The notes: generated by a model not told the origin, from the letters alone. A stretch of DNA of 25,269 nt from CAZPBC01 sp964584775 (GCA_964584775.1 CAZPBC010000027.1:1-25269), one strand, 5' to 3'; positions 13,845 through 22,669 are shown, counted from the first letter of the stretch. A program made the numbers and translations.

Positions 13845-16391
13845 ATGTTTGATAAGTTCACCAACCGCGCAAAACAAGTCATCAAGCTCGCGAAGAAAGA
13901 AGCGCAGCGCATGAATCACAACTACCTCGGAACGGAGCACATCCTTTTAGGATTGTTGAAGCTCGGTCAAGGGGTGGCTGTCAACGTCCTAAGAAACCTC
14001 AATATTGATTTTGAAACCGTCCGTGCAGAAGTCGAGAAGATTGTCGGCTTCGGTCCGGAGATTCAGGTCTATGGGGATCCTGCCCTCACCGGTAAAGTGA
14101 AAAAGGTCTTCGAGTACGCGAATGAAGAAGCGGCCAACCTCAGCCACAACTATGTAGGAACAGAGCATCTCCTGCTCGGCCTTCTAAAGCAGACCGACGG
14201 TGTCGCAGCTCAAGTTTTAGAGAATCTCAATGTCAACTTAAAGGAAGTCCGCAAAGAGGTCTTAAAAGAGCTAGAGACCTTCAACCTTCAGCTTCCTCCT
14301 TCTGGAGCTCCACCTGTGGGTGCAGGGCCGATGAAGAGTTCAGGCCAGGAGAAAGCAGGTGGGGGAGTTCTGACCGATAAGCTGCCAGCTTTAAAGGCCT
14401 ATGGATATGACCTCACAGAGCGCTGCCGCGATGGAAAAATGGATCCCATCATTGGAAGACAGGAAGAGATCGAACGTCTGATTTTGATCCTCTGTCGAAG
14501 ACGCAAGAACAACCCGGTTCTCATTGGAGAGGCCGGTGTGGGTAAATCTGCGATTGTAGAGGGCCTTGCTCAGGCAATCGTCCGCAACGAAGTTCCCGAC
14601 ATCCTACGCAAAAAACATCTGATCACACTTGACCTTCCTCTGATGATTGCAGGGACGAAATACCGTGGTCAATTTGAAGAGCGGATCAAAGCCGTGATGG
14701 ATGAGATCCGCAAGAGCGGGAATATCATCCTCTTTATCGATGAACTCCATACGATTGTCGGTGCTGGAGCGGCTGAAGGAGCGATTGATGCTTCGAACAT
14801 CCTAAAGCCCGCGTTGTCACGTGGTGAGATCCAGTGTATTGGAGCGACCACGGGGGATGAGTACCGAAAACACATTGAAAAAGATGCCGCTCTTGAAAGG
14901 CGCTTCCAACAGATCGTGGTTCCACCGAATAGTGTTGAAGAGACCATCACCATTCTCGATGGACTCAAAGACCAGTATGAGGAGCACCACCACTGCACCT
15001 ACACGCCTGAATCACTCGAAGCCGCTGCACGTCTTTCTGATCGCTACATTTCTGGCCGTTTCCTACCCGATAAAGCGATTGACTTGATCGACGAAGCGGG
15101 AGCGAAGTCACGCATTTCTGTCATGGACCAACCCGATGAGCTGACAAAGCTCGACTCTTCGATTGAAGAGACACGTGTGGCCAAAGAAGAGGCGATCAGC
15201 CAGCAAGAGTATGAGAAGGCTGCGAAGCTCCGTGACCAAGAGAAAAACCTCCGCGATGAGCTCGAAACGCTACGCACCGAGTGGGAGAACAGCAAAGAAG
15301 AGCGGCAGGTCGTTGTGACTGACGATGAAGTGGCTGCTGTCGTTGCTAAACAGACTCGTATTCCGATCCACCGCCTCACTGAAGGGGAAACCCAAAAAGT
15401 GCTTTCGATGGAGACGGACCTGAAGAAAGAGATTGTCGGACAGGGCGACGCCCTCGACATCGTTTGCCGCTCGATCCGCCGCAGCCGCGCTGGGATCAAA
15501 GATCCGAATCGCCCGATTGGAGCGTTCCTCTTCCTGGGACCCACAGGAGTGGGAAAAACGCTTCTTGCACGTCTCCTTGCGAAGCATATGTTTGGAGGAG
15601 AAGATGCCCTGATCCAAATGGACATGTCGGAGTACATGGAGAAACACGCCGTCTCCCGGATGACCGGCTCGCCTCCAGGGTACGTGGGACATGAAGAGGG
15701 TGGTCAGCTCACAGAGCGTGTCCGCATGCGCCCCTACTCAGTCGTTCTGTTTGATGAGATTGAGAAGGCTCATGGCGATATGATGAACATCCTCCTTCAG
15801 ATTTTAGAAGAGGGACGTCTCACCGATTCCACAGGCCTTCAGGTTGATTTCCGTAACACGATCATCATTCTCACCTCAAATATCGGTGCGGACCTCATCA
15901 AGAAGCAGACAGAAATCGGATTTGGTGCGAGTGCAGACCACCTCGACGATGAGACAATTAAAGAGAAGATCACCTCAGAAGTGCATAAGAAGCTCAAACC
16001 TGAGTTCATTAACCGTCTCGATGGCTTGGTGATCTTCCACCAGCTCAAGAAAGAGCACCTCAAAGGCGTACTTGATATCGAGATCAAGAAAGTGATCGAC
16101 CGCTTGAAAGTCCGTGAGGTGGGTCTCGACCTTGATGAGAAGGCAGAAAACTTCCTCATCGAAAAGGGATTCCAACCAGAAATGGGGGCACGGCCTCTAC
16201 GCCGTCGCATCGAAGAGTTCTTGGTCGATCCTCTGACCGATGAACTCCTCCGTCTTCCTGAAGAGCCACGCCACTACCTTGTCACGACCGACAAGGAGGA
16301 TGGCAAGCTGATCTTCGAAGAGAAGGAGATTCCCAAGAAGCCCAAGCCAAAGAAGAAAAAGGCACCGAAAAAAGAAGAGGCGACTCCCTAG
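13845..16391 (+). CDS. clpC: ATP-dependent Clp protease ATP-binding subunit ClpC
   Basis: A two-ring-domain AAA+ unfoldase that feeds substrates to ClpP. At 848 residues it has the normal length. Two Clp N-domain repeats (HNYLGTEHILLGLL and HNYVGTEHLLLGLL) open the protein. The first ATPase domain has Walker A GEAGVGKS at 228-235 and Walker B ILFIDELH near 295. A short middle domain with a UVR-like segment (EEAISQQEYEKAAKLRDQEK, about 435-475) marks it as ClpC rather than ClpB. The second ATPase domain has GPTGVGKT at 565-572 and VVLFDEIEKAH. IGFG near 691 is the ClpP-docking loop. The tail is Lys/Pro-rich. The upstream 143 bases hold no CIRCE element. Its stop lies 2 bases from the stop of the convergent gene, with no terminator between them. 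Confidence 0.97.
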   Translation: MFDKFTNRAKQVIKLAKKEAQRMNHNYLGTEHILLGLLKLGQGVAVNVLRNLNIDFETVRAEVEKIVGFGPEIQVYGDPALTGKVKKVFEYANEEAANLSHNYVGTEHLLLGLLKQTDGVAAQVLENLNVNLKEVRKEVLKELETFNLQLPPSGAPPVGAGPMKSSGQEKAGGGVLTDKLPALKAYGYDLTERCRDGKMDPIIGRQEEIERLILILCRRRKNNPVLIGEAGVGKSAIVEGLAQAIVRNEVPDILRKKHLITLDLPLMIAGTKYRGQFEERIKAVMDEIRKSGNIILFIDELHTIVGAGAAEGAIDASNILKPALSRGEIQCIGATTGDEYRKHIEKDAALERRFQQIVVPPNSVEETITILDGLKDQYEEHHHCTYTPESLEAAARLSDRYISGRFLPDKAIDLIDEAGAKSRISVMDQPDELTKLDSSIEETRVAKEEAISQQEYEKAAKLRDQEKNLRDELETLRTEWENSKEERQVVVTDDEVAAVVAKQTRIPIHRLTEGETQKVLSMETDLKKEIVGQGDALDIVCRSIRRSRAGIKDPNRPIGAFLFLGPTGVGKTLLARLLAKHMFGGEDALIQMDMSEYMEKHAVSRMTGSPPGYVGHEEGGQLTERVRMRPYSVVLFDEIEKAHGDMMNILLQILEEGRLTDSTGLQVDFRNTIIILTSNIGADLIKKQTEIGFGASADHLDDETIKEKITSEVHKKLKPEFINRLDGLVIFHQLKKEHLKGVLDIEIKKVIDRLKVREVGLDLDEKAENFLIEKGFQPEMGARPLRRRIEEFLVDPLTDELLRLPEEPRHYLVTTDKEDGKLIFEEKEIPKKPKPKKKKAPKKEEATP

Positions 16392-16393
16392 GA

Positions 16394-17737
16394 TTAATCT
16401 CCTGTATATGCGAGACACCGCTCTAATGCCTCTGTCATGCAATCGTAGACCGTCCCGCTTGACTTAGCACGTTCTCCAAAAGTGTCATCGATGATTTTTC
16501 TGGCAGTTTCTCTTGTGATGTTTGGTTGTAACTCCATGGCTGCCTGGATGAGTGCCTCTTTGTACTTGGGAATGACTCTCTTTTCCTCGACTTTAGAGAA
16601 CTGAGGAAAGTAGATACTGAGTCGAATAGCGATGGTGTTCGGTGAGGGGTAGTCTGTACGTCCTGGAGAAGAGTTGAGGAACTCATCGGCAACGAGTGCT
16701 ATCACTGTTTCATTTGTTAGCTGTGGCATTAACTCTTGCACTTGGGGCATCAACTCGCGAATACGAGCAAGATTATCGGGGTTTACCAGAGATTGGTACT
16801 CTCGTTCTTTCTCAAAACTTTCTAACTCATCGACTCCCATCGGATGTGCAAAGTCTTGACATCCAAGAAAAGCGTCTTCTATAAAATCTCTGACGGTGAG
16901 GTTGCTGGCATATTGATAGGCACTGACTAACTCTCCTAAAATAATTGTAACATCGTCATCTTCGAGAGTAGGAAATTGGTCAAGGATTTGACTCCGAAGA
17001 GATGCGAGCATCGCATCCTTATCTTCTGGATCCATTTGCTGGTAATTTTGATCGAGTATAAATCTTTCTAAAGTGTCCTCAATAAAGTGTTCGACGGTGA
17101 TCAAGGGATCACTAAGGTAGGATGTGGCGGTCTCTTCAATGATGTCGTTGATGGTCTCCATGTCCAAGCCAGGGTAATGGATCAGGGCTGCTCCTCGAAG
17201 GGTTTGAACTAAGGCTTCCATTTTATCTAAATCGCTTGCAACAGAATTAAAGGTATCTACACTATCAATCTGGTTATCAGGAGCTACCGATGAATTGTAC
17301 ACAGACATCACTTCATCCTCTATGTGTTGATCGGGACGAAGAGTTTGGAGTTTTTCTTGATACCACTCTTTCGGTTGGGTGTTGGGATCAGCGGAGACCT
17401 CTACTTTGGGCTGTGGTGGGGTAAAGAGGCCCCAAGATTCATGCTCCTCCAGAACTTCTCTCGGCTGGAAGACACCTCTAGCGATCGACTTGACGCCGAT
17501 AGCAGTCTTCTCTGCACTGCTCACAATGTGGAAAGTGGCTTCCCCTAGATCGTGATTTCGACTAAAGGGTGAGGCTACGAGTGCTCTAAGAGACCTCCCT
17601 GCAGAAGCAAAAGCCTTTCCAAGATCTACAAAACCGGCATGGACAGCCAATAAACGATCTTTGGTCGTCGGTTTTTCCTGCTTTTCCCTTCTCGTGTGGA
17701 GCACTTTTAGAGGATTGGTAAAATTTTCTAAACGCAT
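16394..17737 (-). CDS. Member 3 of the MRLENFTNPLKVL family (447 aa), four helical motif copies
   Basis: The function is unknown. The first roughly 110 residues are shared with the next two genes: MRLENFTNPLKVL, DRLLAVHAGFVDLGKA, ASAGRSL, AEKTAIGVKSIARGVFQPRE and EEHESWGLF. The rest is acidic and helical and carries a recurring block: a short helix, P-x-[LI]-x-x-[ED], a helix with I-I-x-[ED], then an [FY]-I-[ED]-[DE]-type helix often ending in Cys. I see four copies, led by HYPGLDMETINDII, QFPTLEDDDVTIIL, LMPQLTNETVIALV and LQPNITRETARKII. GGGAGG lies 5-6 bases before the ATG and 18 bases separate it from the gene upstream, so it is the last gene of a three-gene unit. No signal peptide or clear membrane span is seen. 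An effector role is only a guess. Confidence 0.8.
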   Translation of the reverse strand: MRLENFTNPLKVLHTRREKQEKPTTKDRLLAVHAGFVDLGKAFASAGRSLRALVASPFSRNHDLGEATFHIVSSAEKTAIGVKSIARGVFQPREVLEEHESWGLFTPPQPKVEVSADPNTQPKEWYQEKLQTLRPDQHIEDEVMSVYNSSVAPDNQIDSVDTFNSVASDLDKMEALVQTLRGAALIHYPGLDMETINDIIEETATSYLSDPLITVEHFIEDTLERFILDQNYQQMDPEDKDAMLASLRSQILDQFPTLEDDDVTIILGELVSAYQYASNLTVRDFIEDAFLGCQDFAHPMGVDELESFEKEREYQSLVNPDNLARIRELMPQVQELMPQLTNETVIALVADEFLNSSPGRTDYPSPNTIAIRLSIYFPQFSKVEEKRVIPKYKEALIQAAMELQPNITRETARKIIDDTFGERAKSSGTVYDCMTEALERCLAYTGD

Positions 17738-17755
17738 GGGAACCTCCCATTTAAA

Positions 17756-18925
17756 TTATTTTTCTTTGGGTCGGTAAAGACGGGTGAAAAAATCTTTAGT
17801 AAAATCATGAATGTTTTGGGTTGCCGGTTTTTGGTCGATGGCGATCTTCAGCTCTTCTATCCATTTCTCAGGTTCAATATTGGGAACGGCGCGTATTTGT
17901 TGGATAAAAATGGGTTGAAGGCTTGAGAGATCTAGGTGTGATTCAGAGGCTAGCCATTCTTCGAGTCTATTTTTGCTAATTGGACCCTCCTCGATTGTCT
18001 CAACAGCGCCTGCGATCAATAAGATGGATCCTTGACTTTTGTACGTTCCCTCACTAGCGATTTCTTTGGCTAAAGCTATATTTCGTTCAACTTGGGCTTT
18101 TTGTCTTTCACTGCTACTTGCAGCACTTGTTGTCGTGGCTTTAGCGGTAGAAAGACCCTGGTCGAGTGATTCTTCGATTGGACGAACTGCTTCGCCGACC
18201 GTTTCTTCTGTTTGACCTTTTTTACGGCACGCTTCTAATGTCTTTTCAATGAATTCGAATACGGTAGATTCCTGGCCTTGACTCATCACCTCTTTCATAA
18301 TGTCTCGGACATCACTTTCTTCTAGGGAGGGAGTGTGGAATAAGGCAGCGGCAACAAGCGAATTGACTAATGCCTCCTGTGCATTAATAGTATAGAATTG
18401 TTGAAAATACTTTAATCGAGTGGTTCCGCTAATAGTGTCATGTGTTTGAGTTTGTGCTAGAGTGACGACTTCTGTGGCTGTATCAATAATGTTTGGGTAT
18501 TTCCTTGCATCATCATCGATTTTAGTGCTGTGGGTGCTTCTTAAGGTAGCGTACCAGTTGCCCATCTCTTCAGAAGATTCAGGGAGGGGACGGCTTTCGA
18601 TTCCTTGGAAAAGACCTCTCTTTTCATGTTCTTCAAGAACGGCTCTAGGTTGGAAAAAACCTTTTGCGATCGATTTGACTCCCACTGCTGTCTTTTCTGC
18701 GCCCTCTAATAAGTGGGTAGAAGCTTCTGCGATATCGTGATCTCTTGATTGAAAGATAGTGCCTACGAGGGCTTTCAGGGATTTACCTCCTGATGCTAAA
18801 CCCTTGGCGAGGTCAACGAAGCCTGCTTGAACCCCTAGAAAGCGGTCTTTTAGTGAAGTCTCTCCCTGTTCACTACGTCGTTCAAATAGAACTTTCAAAG
18901 GGTTTGTGAAATTTTCTAAACGCAT
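17756..18925 (-). CDS. Member 2 of the MRLENFTNPLKVL family (389 aa)
   Basis: The function is unknown. The N-terminal region is the most typical of the three: MRLENFTNPLKVLFERR, DRFLGVQAGFVDLAKGLA, SGGKSLKALV, AEKTAVGVKSIAKGFFQPRA and EEHEKRGLF. The C-terminal part carries the family helical motif at least twice: HTPSLEESDVRDIMKEV leading to FEFIEKTLEAC, and AVPNIEPEKWIEEL leading to HDFTKDFFTRL near the end. Between them is an Ala/Ser/Thr-rich linker (TAKATTTSAASSSE). AGGGG stands just upstream of the ATG, and 15 bases separate this gene from member 1, so the genes are almost certainly co-transcribed. Confidence 0.8.
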   Translation of the reverse strand: MRLENFTNPLKVLFERRSEQGETSLKDRFLGVQAGFVDLAKGLASGGKSLKALVGTIFQSRDHDIAEASTHLLEGAEKTAVGVKSIAKGFFQPRAVLEEHEKRGLFQGIESRPLPESSEEMGNWYATLRSTHSTKIDDDARKYPNIIDTATEVVTLAQTQTHDTISGTTRLKYFQQFYTINAQEALVNSLVAAALFHTPSLEESDVRDIMKEVMSQGQESTVFEFIEKTLEACRKKGQTEETVGEAVRPIEESLDQGLSTAKATTTSAASSSERQKAQVERNIALAKEIASEGTYKSQGSILLIAGAVETIEEGPISKNRLEEWLASESHLDLSSLQPIFIQQIRAVPNIEPEKWIEELKIAIDQKPATQNIHDFTKDFFTRLYRPKEK

Positions 18926-18940
18926 AAATTCCCCTGATGT

Positions 18941-20056
18941 TTAATAACGGTATTTTTCTGCGCGGTTGAGAAGATCGACGATGTAAGAATAGAAGCTCAA
19001 ACCTTCGGTGGCTGCTGAAGAGGAGGAGTGTTTCGAAAACCAGGTCTCGTCTAGGCCATATTTTTCATGGATGAGTTGCTTTAGCCTTTCTTCAATCTTT
19101 TCTTTAAGGGGGTGAAGTGCATGTTCAGGATCCTCTACTGCCTCTCTAAAAAGGTCTTTTTGATCGAGAATCTCTCTTACGAGATCACTGTCTCTTTCCC
19201 AATTGACTTCATAGATTGCTTCGTAGACAGAGGTGTAGAGATCAACAGCAGTGGTGTTCTTCATCCAAGTCTCTTCTTGAATCTTATTGACCAGAATCTC
19301 TCTATCGGTCCGCTCTTCTTGAGAGGGAGCTGAACTTGTCTTTTCTTCCCTTATCGGGCCTTCGCTCTTTTGGGAGACGAGCTGACGACACCTTTCAAAA
19401 GTTTCGTCAATGTATGCACCGACGGTGAATCTCAGATCGGTTTTATGTTGATTGGCAACTTCCCATTGGATCCGATCGACTTCATCGGCATTGAGCGTGG
19501 GAAAGTGATAGAGGCCTGCATTAATGAGAATCTCTTCTAATTCTTCTACATCTTCGAATGGATTAGTAGTGATGGAATAGAGCGAAGTGGATTTCTGGAC
19601 GTCACCAGAGTTGTAGATGTGGATGACGTTTTGTGCCCAATCGGAAGTGTCTACAAGGGATTCCAGTTGCTTACTGTAATACTCTCCCCCTAACATAAAA
19701 CTTGTCTCTTCATTAAGGTGGGAATCAGTCTCAGGTCTGAATAAACCGCGGTCTTGATGCTCCTTAACTAAGGTCCGAGGGTTGAAGAAGCCGATCGTGA
19801 GCGAAGCGATGCCCATCGCAGTGTTCATTGCACTGTTGCCGATGTGCCGTTTTGCTTGAGCGTAGCTGTGCCCCTCCACACGAAAAGTAGAGGCTATAAA
19901 GGACCCAAGTGATTTGCCTCCTGAAGCCAGTCCTTTTACTAGGTCGACAAAGCCTGTCTGAACCCCAAGAAACCGGTCTTTTAGAGTCGTCTGTTCTTGG
20001 CCCTGTTCTCGTTCCGAAAGAACCTGAAGGGGGTTTGTGAAGTTCTCAAGTCGCAT
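18941..20056 (-). CDS. Member 1 of the MRLENFTNPLKVL family (371 aa)
   Basis: First gene in transcription order of the three-paralogue unit; function unknown. It shares the N-terminal region: MRLENFTNPLQVLSE, DRFLGVQTGFVDLVKGLA, SGGKSLGSF, MNTAMGIASLTIGFFNPRT and KEHQDRGLF. It then has one clear helical motif (HFPTLNADEVDRIQWEV leading to AYIDETFERC) and a weak one near the C-terminus. The sequence between and after these is unlike the siblings. GAGGAGGG precedes the ATG. The 77 bases to the upstream ptsN-type gene contain only short, weak inverted repeats, so the unit may be read through from the accD group or have its own promoter. Confidence 0.8.
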   Translation of the reverse strand: MRLENFTNPLQVLSEREQGQEQTTLKDRFLGVQTGFVDLVKGLASGGKSLGSFIASTFRVEGHSYAQAKRHIGNSAMNTAMGIASLTIGFFNPRTLVKEHQDRGLFRPETDSHLNEETSFMLGGEYYSKQLESLVDTSDWAQNVIHIYNSGDVQKSTSLYSITTNPFEDVEELEEILINAGLYHFPTLNADEVDRIQWEVANQHKTDLRFTVGAYIDETFERCRQLVSQKSEGPIREEKTSSAPSQEERTDREILVNKIQEETWMKNTTAVDLYTSVYEAIYEVNWERDSDLVREILDQKDLFREAVEDPEHALHPLKEKIEERLKQLIHEKYGLDETWFSKHSSSSAATEGLSFYSYIVDLLNRAEKYRY

Positions 20057-20133
20057 AGATCCCTCCTCGCGTTTTACTTAAAAATTAAGCAAAAGGCGTG
20101 CCAGGGAGGCATCTATTTTAGGAATTTATAGGC

Positions 20134-20814
20134 TTAGGAGGGGCGGATGGCAGACTCCCAGGAGCGGATCGCGTTGAGGACGTCGTTTTTTGAGGGAGAG
20201 GTGCGGATGAAATTCATCAGCTCTTTGTTTTGAGCGAGGTGGGCGATTTTCGCGAGGAGGTTCAGGTGCCGGCGGTCGTCGCAGGCAAAGAGAAAGAAGA
20301 CGACGTTGACGGGTTCTCCGTCGAGAGAGTTCCAGTCGATAGGCTCCTTTGGAAAGACAATCGAAACGGCATCGTAGGTGGAGTCGATGGTGATTTCCCG
20401 GGTATGGGGAACGGCAATGCCTCCGCCGAGCGCGGTAGACATGAGCGTTTCGCGCTCTTTGATCAGTTCTGCCATCGCACTGGCGTCGAAGCCGAGGTCT
20501 TCGGCCAGCCAACGACAGACGGTGTCGATGACCTCTTCCTTCTGGGTGCCGGGACAGTGGTGGCGGATGCCGCCTTTGTGCACAGCGCGGTAGAGGCTAT
20601 ACTGTTTGATCCCTCCGCGGGGTTCGATGGCGATTTGGGGTTCGTCGCTGTTTTCTCTTTTGGTTTCGATCAGCCAGTCTTGGATGTCCTCACGGCTGAA
20701 ACGCCACTCTTCACCGAGTTTGTAGGCGGGAATTTTAGAGCCGTCAAGCCATCGGTAGATGGTAGACTCTGACACATGGAGTAGGTCGGCAACATCTTTG
20801 ACTTTTAGATCCAT
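20134..20814 (-). CDS. ptsN: EIIA-Ntr (PtsN) domain protein with N-terminal helix-turn-helix
   Basis: A fusion of an excisionase/MerR-like helix-turn-helix (residues about 1-50, KVKDVADLLHVSESTIYRWL then GEEWRFSREDIQDWL) with a PTS EIIA-Ntr domain (about 85-225). The phospho-accepting histidine is H137 in GGIAVPHTR. Nitrogen-type EIIA proteins pass regulatory phosphoryl groups rather than import sugars. The DNA-binding part suggests that phosphorylation state is coupled to transcription, though the target is unknown. The same fusion sits beside ptsN, dut and accD in Chlamydia as I recall. AAGGAG lies 6 bases before the ATG, and 22 bases separate it from the upstream ptsN. Confidence 0.92.
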   Translation of the reverse strand: MDLKVKDVADLLHVSESTIYRWLDGSKIPAYKLGEEWRFSREDIQDWLIETKRENSDEPQIAIEPRGGIKQYSLYRAVHKGGIRHHCPGTQKEEVIDTVCRWLAEDLGFDASAMAELIKERETLMSTALGGGIAVPHTREITIDSTYDAVSIVFPKEPIDWNSLDGEPVNVVFFLFACDDRRHLNLLAKIAHLAQNKELMNFIRTSPSKNDVLNAIRSWESAIRPS

Positions 20815-20836
20815 CGAATTCTCCTTCGGTGATGAG

Positions 20837-21286
20837 TTAAAACCCTTTAAAAAGTTTGTAAGCCTCTTCTGGTGTCTTGGTGGTAAGTAGTGTTTTTCTC
20901 AAGTCGTCGTGTTTGACTGCTTGTGTTAGGGCAGAGAGGATTTGTAAATATTCCGTTTGCTTATCGTCCGGGCCGGCGATGAGGAAAACGAGGCGGACCG
21001 GGCTTCCGTCAAGCGCGTTCCACTCGACACCTGTTTTAAGGATGCCCAGTGCAATGAAGAAAGAGTCATAGCCGGGGAGCTTTGCATGGGGGATCGCGAC
21101 ACCCATGCCGATTCCAGTGGTGACGATTTTTTCCCGCTCAATGATCGCATCGAAAAGGCTCTTGGAATCGGAAATCACATTGAGGTCAGACATCTTGTCA
21201 ACGAGCGCGGTGATGACATCGTCTCTAGAACTGGCTTCTAGAAATTGGATATAATCGGGGTCGAGGTATTCTGATATACGGACCAT
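20837..21286 (-). CDS. ptsN: PTS nitrogen-regulatory IIA protein
   Basis: A single-domain EIIA-Ntr of 149 residues that accepts a phosphoryl group on H67 (GMGVAIPHAK). SSRDDVITALVDKM, VEWNALDGSPVRLVFLIAGP and the YLQILSAL region are typical of the family. I chose the ATG at 21286 (MVRISEYLDP), ten bases after the dut stop and preceded by a weak GGGA. An in-frame GTG at 21331 would extend it into dut and adds non-family residues. It probably works with the HTH-carrying paralogue just downstream. No HPr or enzyme I gene is in the window, so the phosphate donor is not visible here. Confidence 0.92.
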   Translation of the reverse strand: MVRISEYLDPDYIQFLEASSRDDVITALVDKMSDLNVISDSKSLFDAIIEREKIVTTGIGMGVAIPHAKLPGYDSFFIALGILKTGVEWNALDGSPVRLVFLIAGPDDKQTEYLQILSALTQAVKHDDLRKTLLTTKTPEEAYKLFKGF

Positions 21287-21296
21287 GTTTTTCCCG

Positions 21297-21743
21297 TTAA
21301 TGGACGCCGGTGTGTCCAAAGCCTCCCGCACTGCGGGCGGTTTCGTTCAGCGTCTTTGTCAATTTAAATGCTGCTTTATCCACCTTCGCCACGATGAGTT
21401 GTGCAATGCGCATACCCGGTGTCACGATGAAGGGTTCTTTTCCGTGGTTGATGAGGATCACTCCTACCTCACCGCGGTAATCGGAGTCGATCGTTCCCGG
21501 GCTGTTGGGAACGGAGATTCCGTGTTTAAGTGCCAGGCCTGAGCGAGGGCGTACTTGGATCTCATAACCAGGGGGGATTTCCATTTTCAGTCCGGTGGGG
21601 ACCAATTTTGTTTCGCCTGCCTGGATCACTAGGGGCTCTTCGAGGTGAGCGCGGACGTCGGCACCAGCAGCTTCTTCAGACGCATAGCTGGGTAACGTGG
21701 CACCCTCTTCTGCAGTCACGGCAACTTCAACTTCTTCTGACAT
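21297..21743 (-). CDS. dut: dUTP diphosphatase (trimeric dUTPase)
   Basis: Hydrolyses dUTP to dUMP and diphosphate, keeping uracil out of DNA and supplying dUMP for thymidylate synthesis. At 148 residues all five dUTPase motifs are present in order: AGADVRAHL; RPRSGLALKHG (65-75); GTIDSDYRGEVGVILIN with the catalytic Asp86 and the uracil-stacking Tyr89; GMRIAQLIV; and RSAGGFGHTG (137-146), the flexible arm that closes over the phosphates of a neighbouring subunit. It starts 8 bases after the accD stop, so it belongs to the accD-dut-ptsN-ptsN unit. Confidence 0.97.
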   Translation of the reverse strand: MSEEVEVAVTAEEGATLPSYASEEAAGADVRAHLEEPLVIQAGETKLVPTGLKMEIPPGYEIQVRPRSGLALKHGISVPNSPGTIDSDYRGEVGVILINHGKEPFIVTPGMRIAQLIVAKVDKAAFKLTKTLNETARSAGGFGHTGVH

Positions 21744-21751
21744 TTAGACTC

Positions 21752-22669
21752 TTATGATTGTAAGGTTGTCTCTAACTCATTCTGAGTGGGGAGACCGCTT
21801 TTCGTTTTGTCTGTCTTTTTTGTTTCTTTCGAACGTACGAGATAAGTGAGAAAATTTGCAACTTTATTTTTTAAATCGTGTCTTTTGACGATGCAGTCGA
21901 TCATTCCGTGCTCGAGAAGGAACTCCGCTTTTTGGGCTCCTTCAGGGAGTTTCTGCTTGATCACCTGCTCAATCACTCGTGGTCCGGCAAAGCAGATGAG
22001 GGCTCCCGGTTCTGCGATGATGAGGTCCCCGAGGGTGGCAAAAGAGGCTGTCACTCCTCCCGCAGTAGGGTCTGCGAGGATGGAAATGAAGGGGAGGCGG
22101 GCGTTGTCCAGCCGGGTGAGAGCGGCAGAGGTTTTTGCCATCTGCATGAGAGAGTGGATGGATTCCTGCATCCTGGCTCCGCCAGAGATGCTGACAGTGA
22201 CAAGAGGGAGTCTCTCTTCAACAGCGTGTTCAATCAAGCGAGTGAGCTTTTCCCCGACGACAGAACCCATCGAACCGCCCATAAACTCAAAATTCATGGC
22301 ACCAATGGCCACCTCTTGGTCATGGATTTTTGCGGTTCCAGTCACGATCGCTTCTGTGGATCCGCTCTTCTCTTTAGCGGCCTGAATCCGAGAGGTATAG
22401 GTTTTCTCATCGGTAAATTTCAGCGGGTCGCTCGTTTCGATCTCTGCGAAGAGCTCGCTAAAAGTCCCTTCGTCGGTGAGAAGGGCGATCCGGGCTTTTG
22501 CTGATATGCGGTAGTGGTGGTTACACTTTGGACAGCAGTGGAGGTTTTTCTCAATCTCACCCTCGTGGATCAGCTCATGGCAATGGCTACACTTTAGCCA
22601 TCCGCTATAGCTATCCTTCTTCTGGGTTTCAACTTTGATCTTTGGCTTGTCTCTTTTAAAGAATCGCAT
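21752..22669 (-). CDS. accD: Acetyl-CoA carboxylase carboxyltransferase subunit beta
   Basis: The beta subunit of the carboxyltransferase that makes malonyl-CoA, the first committed step of fatty-acid synthesis. It pairs with AccA, which is not in this window. The N-terminal zinc finger has cysteines at 27, 30, 46 and 49 (CSHC and CPKC). The crotonase-like carboxyltransferase core includes GAMNFEFMGGSMGSVVGEK, ISGGARMQES and the PTAGGVTASFATLGD region. Length 305 is normal. The ATG (MRFFKRDKPKIKV) has no properly spaced ribosome binding site: AAAGG abuts it. It is the first gene of the accD-dut-ptsN-ptsN group. Confidence 0.97.
   Translation of the reverse strand: MRFFKRDKPKIKVETQKKDSYSGWLKCSHCHELIHEGEIEKNLHCCPKCNHHYRISAKARIALLTDEGTFSELFAEIETSDPLKFTDEKTYTSRIQAAKEKSGSTEAIVTGTAKIHDQEVAIGAMNFEFMGGSMGSVVGEKLTRLIEHAVEERLPLVTVSISGGARMQESIHSLMQMAKTSAALTRLDNARLPFISILADPTAGGVTASFATLGDLIIAEPGALICFAGPRVIEQVIKQKLPEGAQKAEFLLEHGMIDCIVKRHDLKNKVANFLTYLVRSKETKKTDKTKSGLPTQNELETTLQS

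Noticed and set aside
15044..15637. Long minus-strand open frame (197 codons) inside clpC
   Set aside because: It lies entirely antisense to a well-conserved clpC region, has odd Ser/Arg-rich composition and no ribosome binding site. It mirrors the codon pattern of the real gene.
20230..20772. 180-codon plus-strand open frame opposite the HTH-EIIA gene
   Set aside because: Antisense to a gene with a clear domain signature. No family features are visible in its translation.
21287..21331. Longer ptsN reading from a GTG inside dut
   Set aside because: MVRISEYL at 21286 fits the family N-terminus and lies just after the dut stop. The extension encodes the antisense-free tail of dut in another frame.
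21878..22504. 208-codon plus-strand open frame opposite accD
   Set aside because: The antisense frame is kept open by accD codon usage. accD itself has all its family motifs.
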